DNA of 64,000 bases from Solanum dulcamara. Its lineage: Eukaryota; Streptophyta; Magnoliopsida; Solanales; Solanaceae. This document shows positions 23,522-34,629 of the stretch, piece by piece. Under the pieces are notes generated by a model. That model did not search any database. It was not told the origin of the DNA and saw only the letters and a program-made list of their open reading frames with translations. The stretch's first letter is position 1; every line of letters begins with the position of its first letter. Both the position numbers and the translations under genes were made by a program. The stretch lies in assembly GCF_947179165.1 (NCBI RefSeq), contig NC_077245.1, forward strand, positions 41,037,286 through 41,101,285. Direction: 5' to 3'.

Positions 23522-25006
23522 CTCATTCCTTTTTGGTTCTAACTCAAACTTCAACATGGTTTTGTCTATGCATAGCTATAAATACCTTGAAGATCTCACA
23601 GTTAGAACTCTTGGCAAAAGGAAAATCTCCCTTCCTTATTACTATCTTTATTATTTTCTTAGAATAACCAGTCTAACTTTAGAGGTAAGGAGTAGAGTAG
23701 TTTATATTTTGTCTTCTCTTCCTTCTTGGCTTAACAGGTATAGGAATCTTGATTGGAAGCCCAGGCTGGTTTCCTTGCAACACACATGGGACACATTCAA
23801 GTTCTTGTTTTTGTTTTTGTTTGCTGGTCTGTGCAAATACATCACATTACACATCCTGGATTTTTTCTACATCAGTAACAACAAGAGGAGCCACAAGGGA
23901 AGTGCTTCTTTTTGGGGTAACAGAATTGTTTCCAGATTTTGCTTTTTGTTTTTGTTTCTTTGCAGGTTACAAACTACAGCAGGAACAACATTCCAGTCTC
24001 TTCCAAGATTACAGCAGTTACAACAATCCAAAAGCATTCATCAGGAACACCTCTCAACAACTCCTACCAACCTGAAATTGCATCTCTTGAGCCATCTGTG
24101 TTTGTCTGTTTATCAGTACAGATTCACAACACACTCCAGCTGTGATAATTTGAACAACTTGCAGACATGCAGCTCTACAGATTCAGCAAGATCCCAAGAT
24201 CAAAAACAAGAGGAGTTGTTCCTTGCAACAAGTTTGTCAAAACTAAGGAGAAGTAGATGCCAGAAACAAATCTCAGTAGCAGCCATCAGCCCTCAACAAC
24301 ATGCATCATGCAACATTCAAAATCCTCGAAATTTTGCAGGATATTAGCATCCCCAAAGATGGTTGAGCCCAAGAAATTTCAGTTCGAACGGATAACCGGA
24401 GACGTTAGTCGAGCGACATTGAAAAAGACAGCCGATGTTGCAGGCAGAACAGTAACTCTCAAGAGGAGCAACAATATACATCATCAAAAATGCTCCAAAT
24501 TTTGCAGAAATACAGTAACTACAACAATTGTAGAGCCCAAGAAATTTCAGCCCGAACGGAGAATCGGAGATGTTAGTCGAGCGACCTTGAAAAAGATAGT
24601 CGATTATTATGGAACCCTTTGTTTCTTCTTCTTTGGCAAAATCCGAATTTTAACAACTTTCGACAACTTATATGTTAGCTATTATATGGACCCAAGAATG
24701 TAAAGCCCGAATGGATTCTCGGAAACGTTAGTTGAGCATCATAAAAGATATGACCGATCTCGACCCATGCAAAGGAAATTGTGTATACTTGATTTTTTTC
24801 AATTTAGCTAGGTTCTGTACCTTAGTTGAATAGAACTAGTTTCCTATACTTGATCTTCCTAGTCGAGAGGAGTCCTCTCATTAGATATCTTCCATTTTAT
24901 TTTCGGAGGTAAGGCCTTTCACGTCCCCCTCCTTGTACTCGTCAATTTACTTTTATATATATAAGATGAACATTTTATAATAAAAAATAATAATTGGGGG
25001 ATAAAA
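23522..25006 (+). other. LINE 3' untranslated region
   Basis: This is about 1.5 kb between the ORF2 stop and the right TSD. It is T-rich and then A-rich, with no conserved open frame beyond chance (the 327-aa frame at 23364 runs in another phase through the ORF2 end). It holds the 160-bp repeat at 24360-24745 and ends in an AT-rich stretch with AATAAT words. Confidence 0.75.
24360..24745 (+). repeat. LINE 3' UTR tandem repeat, three units of about 157 bp
   Basis: An AAGAAATTTCAG word followed by GAACGGA and GTTAGTCGAGCGAC recurs at about 24375 and 24535. A third, decayed unit lies at about 24700. Its reverse complement occurs in the truncated LINE at 420-820. Confidence 0.85.
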
Positions 25007-25020
25007 AAACACCTTTATGG
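25007..25020. repeat. LINE target-site duplication, right copy
   Basis: This is an exact copy of 15700-15713. Confidence 0.9.
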
Positions 25021-25394
25021 ACAATTCTGCATGTCCATATAAATCAGACTTAGGAAATGGTTTCACGACTTCACTTCACGGGCCAATCTACGGACCGTAT
25101 TTACTTCTATGGACCGTAAAATGTCCGTGAAAGTCAGACCACAAATCCAAGTTTTAGGATTTTATTTCATGATCCAATCTACGGTCTGTAAACACTTTTA
25201 TGACTTGTAGAACGATAAGTGAATCTTAGGTCAAATTTTAAGTGTCAGAAGTTTGATTCTATGAGCCCATCTACGATCTGTGGTTACTTTTATGGGTTAT
25301 AGATGGTGTCCGTAAAAATTGAACTTCAAGAAAACTTTAGCCTTTTTCTGGGCTTTTTAGGTCTGATCTGAGTTATAATTTTTGGGGTGTTACA
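25021..25394 (-). mobile_element. Element C, LTR segment right of the LINE
   Basis: The segment ends GGGGTGTTACA at 25394, the reverse complement of an LTR start TGTAACACCCC. On the minus strand a polypurine-like tract (TCTAAGGGGAATATAT, 25395-25410) precedes it. It is therefore the start of the minus-strand element's 3' LTR. Confidence 0.75.
25065..25340. repeat. Tandem repeat with CTACG/CCGTA motif, three units of about 91 bp
   Basis: ATCTACG recurs at 25086, 25177 and 25269, each time followed by a (G/T)CTGT or CCGTA word and a TTTTATG word. Spacing is 91 and 92 bp. Confidence 0.65.
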
Positions 25395-25405
25395 ATATAT
25401 TCCCC

Positions 25406-26257
25406 TTAGACCAAGCTAGGAAAGTACACAAGGCACGAATACAATGCAGAATGAAAACATTCAAACACACTAATAGATACTGAATCTGAAATAGGAAAAT
25501 GAGTATTACCTTCAACATCAACATCAGGAGGAATAAATAGATGAAGGTATCTAGTTCTTATATCCTTTTCGACTTTCCATGTAGACTCTTCAACAAACTG
25601 ATTCCTCCATAGAACTTTGATTGATGCAACCTCTTTGGTTCTCAACTTACGAACCTTCCAATCAAGAATAATAATTGGAATCTCCTCATAGGAAAAACTA
25701 TCCTTCACACCAATACTTAGGTAGGAACAATGAGTGAAGGATCACTTAAGCACTTCTTAAGCATAGATATGTGAAACACTAGATGAACTGCCGCTAACTC
25801 TGATGGTAGCTCTAACTCATACACTACATTACCAACTCTTTTTGAAATCCAGTAGGGACCAATACAATGGGGAATGAGCTTCCCTTTATTCCCAAAAGTC
25901 ATGACACCCTACATGGGTGAAACCTTTAAGTAAACTCAATCATTTACCTCAAACTCAAAATTTCTTCACCTAACATTAGTACAGGCCTTTTGATGACTTT
26001 GCATAGATTTTAGCCTTTCTTCAATAATATTCACCTTCGTAATAGCTTGGTGAACCAAGTATGGCCCTATCAACTCTATTCACCAACTTCAAATCAACCA
26101 ATCAAAGACCTACTCCTTCGCCCATAAAGAGCCTCATAAGAAGGCATATGAATACTCGAGTGATAATTGTTATTGTACGCAAATTCTATGCGAGGCAAGT
26201 GATCATTCCTATTCCCTTTGAATTCAATAATATAAGCCATCAACAGATCCTCTAGAG
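25406..26257 (-). pseudogene. Element C integrase C-terminus and chromodomain-like tail
   Basis: Minus-strand frames give, in order from the right, an integrase core end (EFAYNNNYHSS, EALYGRR) near 26090-26210. Next is the C-terminal GKLIPHCIGPYWISKRV...VFHISMLKK segment (25717-25902), then ILDWKVRKLRTKEVASIKVLWRN (25406-25708). The last is the chromodomain-like tail typical of Tekay/Del chromoviruses, which targets integration to heterochromatin. Frames are broken by stops. The right edge at 26257 is the insertion point of a solo LTR; the rest of the integrase resumes at 28829. Confidence 0.8.
26253..26257. repeat. TSD of solo LTR, left copy (TAGAG)
   Basis: It is identical to 28824-28828. 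Confidence 0.85.
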
Positions 26258-26596
26258 TGTTATGCCCCGTACTTTTGAACTTTTGAATGTTTTCTTAAAC
26301 TTCTTGAAAGTTGTCATGTGACTCGAATTATCTATAACATTATCAAATAACTCTAAGGAAAGGAGGATGTGATGCCCCATAGAAGTGAAGGTTGTAAATA
26401 GGGTCATAAGGATGTGAAAGGAGTTGGAGGCTAAATAAAAAGTCGTGGAACTCGACTTACTTGTGTAAGCTACCAATTTGGAGGTCTTACATAATTAAGC
26501 TACCGGAGTACATGTTGAGCTTAAGTAGCAAGGAATGCATAAGCTCTTAAAGTAAGACGAGATTATGAACTCATGAAAGAGAAATAAGGAGATGAC

Positions 26597-26660
26597 GCAC
26601 CTACTTGAAGCTAGTAGGTGATGCACCTACTTAGACCAAGTAGGTGACTCACCTGCTTGG
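26597..26660. repeat. Palindromic CACCTACTTG / CAAGTAGGTGA cluster
   Basis: Alternating copies of CACCTACTT and AGTAGGTGA or AGTAGGTGACTCACC can form overlapping hairpins. The cluster lies 70-180 bp upstream of the TATA box. Confidence 0.65.
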
Positions 26661-26730
26661 GGTGGACCCCATGTTGCCACATGGCAGCGTATGATTGGAT
26701 GCATGGATGAGGTGGAGTCCTAGGGAATGC

Positions 26731-26785
26731 CACGTGTCACCCTTAGGAGATTCCATGTGTCACTCTCCAAGGGAGTGTATATATA
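26731..26785 (+). promoter_or_regulatory. Solo LTR U3 promoter
   Basis: A G-box CACGTG lies at 26731-26736, a degenerate CATGTGTCAC repeat follows, and a TATATATA box lies at 26778-26785. Confidence 0.6.
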
Positions 26786-27984
26786 CATGTCTTGATGACT
26801 AAGAATTCATTTTCTTAGTCTTTTACTTAGAAAAAGAGAGAGAAAAATGTGTGAGCAAGAGCAAGGCAGCCACGGATTGCTCCAATTCAAGGTAAGCCTC
26901 TGACTTTTGTTCCGTGAATTAATTATTTAAGGTATCCCAAGGCTACATGACAATGTTGAATAGCATAAAATTACTGTTTGGGGCAGCGAAAAAGTGACGC
27001 GAACAACCCGCAAACTTTCAGCATGTTAAGGAGCTTCCGAAGTTGATTTTTAACAAGGTATGGCTTGGTTCTCTTCTCCCACATTTTGGTAAGGGTTTGG
27101 ACATGTTATGAAGGTATAAATATGGATTGGTAACATGAAAATATACATGTTACGACTAAAGAACATTGCAGGTCATGTAGGGCTTATTTGATGCGATTTT
27201 AATGGGTTAAAGTTTGGTTAGAGTCATTGTTATTGTGGTGTTATGTTGGGCATTGTTTTGTAGTGTTTCAGGGATGGAAAATGACTAAAAATTACTGTAT
27301 GTGCTGCTTGTTGCAGCCACATGACACCCCATTTCGTGTGGTTAAAGGTTTTACGAAATAGAGATTAATTTTGATATCGAAGTTTTAAGTGAGTTGTTTG
27401 GAGTTTGTGTTGTGTAATGTTGAAATGGTTTACTTGTATATGAGCTGCTGATTGTTGTTGTTGGTTGGATATAGTAATTAAGGATGAAATTAGAGGTTCA
27501 TATAGGGCGAGTTATAGAGAAGATGTTGGCCGAATTCCATTAACTCCTTAACTAACTAATAGACTAGTGGAGAAGTGTGATCAAGGAAGTAATTCCTATG
27601 GGTAAGTGGTGATAGAATTATAAGATGGAAAGTCGAAGGTTACTAACCTTAGCATTACTTTCGTGTTAAATAGGTTAAAGGAGTAACAAAGCGAGTCTGG
27701 ATATGATTAACCCATAACAGGTATGTAAAGCCTATCTCTCCTTTCTTTTGGCATGTATGCAAGTTAAGTAGTGAATGATATGAGCTTGAGGATAAATCTA
27801 CTCATAAATACCAAGCGTAATTCATGGTCCTTATTTACTTTTTGATGAAAGCACTTTTACAGTAATTGAACTAGGGCTTCTTAAGCCTTCCATACGTTAG
27901 GAAGTGATGAGTATGTAAAGCTACCTTCCTTTTGTCTTGATATGTCCTTGACATAACTATGATGTTATGATAAGATGTTTATGG

Positions 27985-28250
27985 TATCGAGTCCCATGAA
28001 GGGTCGGGTACGGTATATGATGATACGATGACACCGAGTCCCATAAAGGGTCGGGTACGGTATATGATGATTATGACACCGAGTCCCATAAAGGGCCGGG
28101 TACGGTATATGATGATTATGACATTGAGTCCCATAAAGGGCCGGGTATGGTATATGATGACTATGACACCGAGTCCCATGAAGGGTCGGGTACGGTATAT
28201 GATGATATAATAACATCGAGTCCCATAAAAGGCCGGGTACAGTGTATGAT
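27985..28250. repeat. Six tandem 45-47 bp hairpin units in the solo LTR
   Basis: The word CGAGTCCCAT (one copy TGAGTCCCAT) recurs at 27988, 28035, 28080, 28125, 28170 and 28217. Each copy is followed by AAGGG(T/C)CGGGTA and a TATATGATGA stretch. Each unit has CCC/GGG and CCG/CGG pairing potential. It is not CRISPR: units have no unique spacers and sit inside an LTR. Confidence 0.85.
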
Positions 28251-28388
28251 AATGTTGATGACTACATGTCTTAAGATGCAGGAACATTGATTGTTAACTA
28301 TCATACTTGTTTCTTGCATCCCTATTTCAGTTGTTATCTCAGTTATGTTATGTTATGCTTTATATACTTAGTACATATATCGTACTGG

Positions 28389-28407
28389 CCTCTTGTTCTC
28401 CGAGGGG
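28389..28407 (+). repeat. Conserved LTR hairpin, CCTC/GAGG stem version
   Basis: The stem CCTC...GAGG with a TTGTTCTCC loop lies in the conserved block between a GTACATATATCGTACTGG word and TTTCATGC..GCAGGTA. It corresponds to CCCCCC/GGGGGG in element B. Confidence 0.55.
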
Positions 28408-28823
28408 GATGCGTTTCATGCTTGCAGGTATAGATGTTCATTCTGGAGATCCGCCAGCTTAGGATTTCCACTCAGCTATGTTGGAACTGCTCCACTATTT
28501 CGGATCCTAACTTTTGATGCTGGTCATTTGATATATATATTGGTTTATTCAGTGGTACGATAGGGGCCTTATCCCGCCATATGATGCAGTTAATTCTGTT
28601 ACAGGTCTATAGATATGTGTATGTGGGTTATTTGTGAGTGTGTCTTAGTTGTAAATGTTTTTATGTTATGGAAGCCTTGTCGTCTTGCGTGCTCTTTCAT
28701 GATATGATACGAATGAAAGAGGCTATATATACATAAAAATATTGTCACCCGCTGGAGTTCTTTTATTATATACGGGGGTCCAGGTCGTACCCCAGTCGTG
28801 GCCTGCGGGGTTGGGTCGTGACA

Positions 28824-28828
28824 TAGAG
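28824..28828. repeat. TSD of solo LTR, right copy (TAGAG)
   Basis: It is identical to 26253-26257. Confidence 0.85.
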
Positions 28829-30133
28829 TTTGAATTCTATGCTGCTAGACCATTTGTTTGAGGATGAGAAGCAGTACTAAGGTTCACTTATGAACTTATA
28901 CCTTTTTGAAATGACTTCCAAAATAGGGAGGTGAACTAAGCACCCTTATTTGAAATAATGGAAAATGGCATTCCATGAATATTGACTATCTTGCAGATGT
29001 ACAATCCGGTATAGCCCTCTGCTAAAATGGTAGTCTTTACTAGCAGAAAATGGGCTGATTTAGTCATCCGATCTACAATTACCCAAATTGAATCATGTTG
29101 TCGACAATATTGCAGTAAATCAATAATGAAGTCCATGTTAATCATCTCTCACTTCTACTCTGGAAGAGTTATGTTCTGAGCCATGCCACATGGCCTCTGG
29201 TGCTTAACTTTGACTCGTTGACAATTCGGCCACTTAGAAACAAAGTCTATAATATCTTTCTTGATGTCATTCCACCAGTAGAATTCTCTCAAATCATGAC
29301 TGTATCTTAGAGACCATCAACATTCAAAACATACAATCTGGCTTGGTACCTCAACACACCATCTCCCATTTGTTCAAAAGCCATCACCTTTTTCTTATGA
29401 ACATTTTCCTTTAATTGAAGTAGGATGGCATCATTGTCTTGGTTTTTCTTCACTTCCATCACTAAGGATGATTCAACTCTATTCTGAACAAGGAATCCAC
29501 CCTCATCAGAGTCTACAAGGAAAACTTTTAAACGTCTAAGTCTATGCACTTCCTTAGCCAACTCTTTCTTTTCCTCCTCCACATAAGAGATAATTCCCAT
29601 GGATAATATGTTAAGAGCATCAGCAGCAACATTAGCCTCACTTGGGTGGTACAGAATGCTCATATTATAATCCTTAAGTAGCTTAAGCCATATTCTCTAC
29701 CTAAGGTTTAGCTCCTTTTTACTGAAAACATACTAAAGGCTCTTGTTGTCGGTGAACACATCTACATGCATGCCATAAAGGTAATGACACCATATCTTCA
29801 AAGCAAATACCGCTTCCCCCAATTTGAGATCATAAGTCGGATAATTCTTCTCGTAGATTTTAAGCTGTCTAGAGGCATAAGCTATAACATTACCTTTCTA
29901 CATCAAAACATAACCAAGTCAATAATCCCGCTTTCACTCCCATTTTCTCGATTGAAAGCTAAGCCCTACTCCAGACGCATTGCAATAAAACACTATAGCA
30001 GTAGTCAAATGAGTTTTTATTTCCTCAAAGCTTTTCTTACAAGCTTCAGACCACTGAAACTTAAGTCTTCTTTTGGGTTAACTTAGTCAATGGAGATGCT
30101 ATGGATGAAAACCTTTCTACAAACCTTCTGTAG
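28829..30133 (-). pseudogene. Element C pol remnant: RT end, RNase H, integrase N-part
   Basis: From right to left on the minus strand there is, first, the RT-RNase H linker (RRFV..FSSIASPLTKL) near 30060-30130. Next is a decayed RNase H, ending in ILYHPSEANVAADAL (29640). Then comes the region leading to the zinc-binding domain (29307-29663, 118 aa open), then the integrase core with WVIVDRMTKSAHF (28936-29145). The order is that of Ty3/gypsy pol. Multiple stops inactivate it. It is truncated at 30133 where the LTR of element G begins. Confidence 0.8.
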
Positions 30134-32236
30134 TGTCACGACCCAACCTAGGGCCTAGTCGTAATACGGCGATCGAAACCCCGAAGGGCTATAACCAAGC
30201 CTCGTGTACATATCATAAGCATACATAAGGTAAAATATAAAAGAGGATACATCATAAGAGAGTCTAAAACCATGAATAGAAATATGAAAATGTCTTATGA
30301 CAATATAGAGTCAAACATATGTCCAACTAGATGCCTCTAAACATGAGTATGGGCGAGGGCTAAGACATATCCCTAGCTCACCCTCAATATAAAACGTAAA
30401 CAGAGTCATTAAAAAGAAAAATAGTAACCAACTTGGAACTAGTCCCAGTCAATGAGGACTCACCACAACACCTTTAGAAAGGAACGCCTACTAGTTACGT
30501 GGATGATTAGGATTTTCAACATCAACCCCTACATTATGAGACAATTAGGCAAAAAGTATGCATTAGTACGTTGGAATGTACTAAGTATGAGGGCGTGACA
30601 TGCAACTTAAATCATGGAATGCAAAAGTTAAGTAAATCACATGATAGGGTGGAATACGTAAAGTCATGAGGAAATCATATTGACCAAAGCATTTTAAAAA
30701 ATAAATTTAAAATCAAAACACACTTAAGAGATCATACATATGTGGGATAGGAACCATAACCGATAATAAGACCATGCGAACTGTAACATGGAATCTGATG
30801 ATCCCCACATCGAGAAGGGGGAGGCTACTTTGCCAAGTTAGACTCCTAATCATTAACATGTGCTATTTGTGGATCCACTAGCTATGACATAAAGGCAAAT
30901 CCTATGGTGGCACCTAGTTATGAGACAAGAGACTTTATATAAGGAGCTCTTGCTTTGAGCCTCCACCTCAAGTCCACATTCGGTGCTAAGTCAAATCTCA
31001 CAGAATACATACATAACATAAGATCATAATTTTATATATCATAGTCATGATCATAGGTTTAAAATCATAGAGTAGCTTATTTTCATAATATACTTGTAAT
31101 GTGAGAATTTTTCCTTTCATCATTACAATCATATTTGCATAATTCATATTGTTAGGCCTTAGGTCGCCTTACTTCATAACTTGCATGAAAATCCATAATT
31201 TGAGACATACTTATAATGCATGATCATAATGGAAATACATAGTCATAATTCATATTTTAAAAATTCATAATCATAGCTTGTACTTGAAATTAGGCTATGA
31301 CATGAATGCATAATCAATTTACTTGAAAATCATAAAATTAACTTGAAGATATGCATGATCATAAACTTTATATCAACCCATACATAATTCATATAGATAA
31401 TATCCTTTAGAAGTATAAATCAAAATACTCATAATTTACATCATGAACCCTAGAAATCAAAATAGGAGAATTTATGGAAAAACTCTTCAATTTAATTTAA
31501 TAACCATCAATTTATATCAAAAATAGACTCATGATCATACTTTAAATCAAAATTCATGCAATTGGAATAGAGATCACAAAACCCATAAAATACCATACTT
31601 TAATTTGATAGAAAACCTTGAGAAATTGATTGGGCTTTATGGATGAAAGGATCCATGAATCAATACCCACATACCTTGAGTGAGAACACCAATTAATTTG
31701 GAAGAACTGGAGAGTTTTGATGGAGAGCTTGAGTGAAGCTTGAAGTCTTCAATGGAAACCCTTGAGAGCCTTTTTGTTAGAGAGAGAAATATTTGATAGA
31801 TGAATTATAGAAGAATGAATAGAATTAGAGGTTTATGTTAATTTATAGCGTTGAATTAGGTCCTAAAAATATCTAGGTTCATTAACTAATAATATAGAAA
31901 AAGTCTAAAATGCCCCTTAAAAAAACTCAATTCGGCCGGAAGATCTTTCCAGGTCCGCGATGCGGTCCCATCATGACCAACTCAGCCGGAACTGCTTCCC
32001 AGGTCTGCGACGCGGTCCTGTCGTGGATCACACTATTTTTTGGATTCTTTGAAAATCCTTCTTCCGATCTACGGGTCCTAAAAATTCACCGAGATGATTT
32101 TCCCATAGGTTTTGACCACCTAATCAATATTCTGAACTCGGATTTTCTAAAAATATTAAAGATAATGTGTTACATGAGTGGCCTATTTTTAAGACATTCT
32201 TAAGGTATTTTATGGGCATTTTTGAGGGATGTTACA
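30134..32236 (-). mobile_element. Element G, 3' LTR (2103 bp)
   Basis: On the plus strand it begins TGTCACGACCCAACC and ends GGGATGTTACA, so read on the minus strand it starts TGTAACATCCC and ends GGTTGGGTCGTGACA. A purine tract (CCAAGGGAGAGATAT on the minus strand) adjoins at 32237. Solo LTR F at 55606-57919 has the same start and end words and is a relative. No gene is seen inside. A duplicated GGTCCGCGATGCGG-type word lies near 31950 and 32005. Confidence 0.8.
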
Positions 32237-32436
32237 ATATCTCTCCCTTGGGAACATTCGTCCTCGAATGAGATTCAACTAATATTGGAAAGACATGAAA
32301 AAATAATTTAGAAACCTGACATGGACATGAGGACACATTGAAAAATGCATAGAATGTGTAAACTTCATACTTAAAATAAAACATAGTCCTTGAGAGAAAT
32401 CATTTTTTATGAATCATGCATGCATATGAATGACAT

Positions 32437-33690
32437 ATGGAATTGAAGCATAGAAGTTTAATCTATTTGATTATGAACAACTTAGTACCTTTAGGCTTGA
32501 GTGAAAGGAAAGAGATAAGGATATCGCTTCATCATGTCTGGTTCCACTTCCTACGTAGAACTCTCTACCTGTTGATTCCTCCACAACACATTGACAGATG
32601 CAACATCTTTATTTCTCAGCCTCTTCACTTGGCGGTCTAAAATCTCAATAGGGACCTCCTCATATGTCAAATTCTCTTCATTACTCACATTCTCCCTTGG
32701 TACAATTGAATTTGGATCACCCACAAACTTCCTCAACATCGACACATGAAATACCGGATGAACCAAAGCCAACTCAAGTGGCAAGTCTAACTCATATTCT
32801 ACCTTGCTAATGCACTTCAATATCCTATACGGTCCTATATATCTAGGGCTCAACTTCCCTTTCTTACCAAACCACATTATCCCTTTTATAGGTAAAATCT
32901 TTAAATACATCATATCATCCACATCAAATTTAAGCTCTCTCCTCCTTGTGTCCGAATAGGACTTTTAACGACTTTGAGCCGTTTTCAATCTTTCTCTTAT
33001 GAGCCTTACTTTCTCCAATGCATCAATTACCAAATCTGGATCAATCAACGTCATCTCACCAACCACCCCACCGGGGACCTACATCTTCTCCCATACAAGG
33101 CTTCAAAAGGAGCCATTTGGATGCTAGAGTGATAACTATTATTATAAGCGAACTCAATCAATGGCAAATGGTCATCCCAACTTCCTCTAAGGTCAATCAC
33201 ACATACCCTTAATATATCCTCCAAAGTTTGAATTATTCTCTCGGCATGCCCATCAGTTTGAGGATGAAAAACGGTACTTACTTGACTGTAGTGCCAAGAC
33301 CTTTTTGAAATGACTTCCAAAAATATGAACTAAATTGAGTACCTCTATTCGATATAATCGACAAAGGAACACCATGAAGTTTCACAAGTTCACGAATGTA
33401 CAACTTAGCCTAGTCTTCGGCATCATAAGAAGTTTTGATCGGTAGAAAATGTGCCGATTTGGTCATTTGGTCCACAATGACCCAAATAGAATCATGTTGT
33501 CATCTAGTACGAGGCAAACCTGTGACAAAGTCCATATTCACATCTTCCCACTTCTATGTAGGAATTTTGATTTCTTAAGCTAGACTTCCCGTCCTTTGAT
33601 GTTTAACTTTCACTTGTTGGCAATTAGGACACTTAGCCATAAATTCCACTATGTTCTTCTTCATGCCATTCTGCTAATACACTTCCCTCA
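32437..33690 (-). pseudogene. Element G integrase with chromodomain-like C-terminus
   Basis: The zinc-finger end (AKCPNCQQVK) lies near 33640, the core with WVIVDQMTKSAHF near 33470, and the core end [20 protein letters not shown] in 33051-33320 with [20 protein letters not shown]. The C-terminal segment is 32551-32922 (GKLSPRYIGPYRILK, VHPVFHVSMLRKF, ILDRQVKRLRNKDVASVNVLWRN). Integrase inserts the cDNA; the tail is typical of Tekay/Del chromoviruses. Stops and frameshifts between blocks disable it. Confidence 0.85.
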
Positions 33691-33699
33691 AGTCATGAT

Positions 33700-34629
33700 A
33701 CATCTTGGTAGATCCCGAATGAATTGAATACCGAGAACTATAGATCTCATTCAATATTAACTCTCTTATTCGATCAATATTTGGAACACACAACCGACCT
33801 TGGTAATGTAGTACCCCATCTTATCCTAGGAAGAAAGCCTCAATGGACTTTTCGACAACCGACTTCTTCAATTCGACCAAAGTTGGATCATTGTCTTGCT
33901 TGGCCTTGACTTCTGCTGCAAGAGATGATTCCGAAACATTATGTATAAGAACGCCTGCATCATTAGAATTAACCAAACGCACACCTAAACGTGCCAATCT
34001 ATGGACCTATTTAACCAATTCCCTTTTAGCTTCCTCAACATATGTGAAACTACCCATAGAAAACCAACTAAGAGCATCGGCTACAACATTTGCCTTACCC
34101 GGATGGTAGAATACGCTCATGTCATAGTCTATTAGGAGTTCAAGCCACGTCCTTTGCCTAAGGTTTAAGTCTTTTTGACTAAACACATATTTCAAGCTTT
34201 TGTGGTCAATAAACACATCACATGCACCCCATAAAGATAATGGCGCCAAATTTTCAATGCAAACACAACTGTTGCCAGTTCAAAATCATGGGTTGGATAA
34301 TTTCTTTCATGTACTTTAAGTTTCCTAGAGACCTAGGCTATAACTTTACCATGTTGCATCAAGACACTACCCAAACTAACACGTAAAGCATCACAATAAA
34401 CAACAAACCCATCTGAACCTTTGGGCAATATCAAAATAGGAGCTGACGTAAGACGATTTTTCAATACTTGGAAACTTTTTTCACATTCTTCCGACCATTG
34501 AAATTTTGCCTTCTTTTGTGTCAACTTAGTTAAGGGCGAAGCAATAGATGAGAACCCTTCAACAAACCTTCTGTAGTATCCGGCTAAGCCCAAAAAGCTT
34601 CTAATGTCTGAAGGAGATAATGGTCTAGG
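33700..34629 (-). pseudogene. Element G RNase H and connection region
   Basis: Frame 34333-34593 gives LAGYYRRFVEGFSSIASPL and then the start of RNase H with VVYCDALRVSLG (the first catalytic Asp is kept). Frame 34007-34249 gives [21 protein letters not shown] and [18 protein letters not shown] stop near 34333 and a frame change between the two pieces break the domain, which normally degrades the RNA template during reverse transcription. Confidence 0.85.

Larger units (their letters stand above)
15714..25006 (+). mobile_element. Full-length L1-type LINE (about 9.3 kb)
   Basis: The element starts GGGGATCCTC right after its TSD and has a short 5' UTR. Then come a gag-like ORF1 (15810-19365), an endonuclease/reverse transcriptase/RNase H ORF2 (19362-23521), a 1.5 kb 3' UTR with tandem repeats and an A-rich end. 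A perfect 14-bp TSD proves complete insertion. ORF1 and ORF2 overlap by an ATGA, suggesting stop-restart translation. Both ORFs carry several nonsense codons and a few frameshifts, so this copy is dead. It is long for a plant L1 (commonly 5-7 kb), mostly because of the long ORF1 and 3' UTR. Confidence 0.9.
26258..28823 (+). mobile_element. Solo LTR (2566 bp) inserted in element C integrase
   Basis: It begins TGTTATGCCCCG, ends GGGTTGGGTCGTGACA and is flanked by TAGAG on both sides. No PBS or polypurine tract adjoins it. Element C coding sequence resumes right after it. It is related to the LTRs of elements A and B: same termini, palindrome cluster, promoter and hairpin block. It formed by LTR-LTR recombination of a full element. 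Confidence 0.9.

Noticed and set aside
23364..24347. 327-aa plus-strand ORF as a possible host gene
   Set aside because: It starts out of phase inside the RNase H coding region and runs through the LINE 3' UTR; its composition looks like T-rich non-coding sequence.
27965..28287. Open frames on both strands across a regular repeat, and a CRISPR-like look
   Set aside because: The 45-47 bp units have no unique spacers, the array lies inside a plant LTR, and the frames stay open only because the repeat unit happens to contain no stop in those phases.
33018..33212. Plus-strand ORFs in the element G region (also at 35236-35496 and 33724-34109)
   Set aside because: They are antisense to the integrase, RT and RNase H frames that have clear protein similarity on the minus strand.
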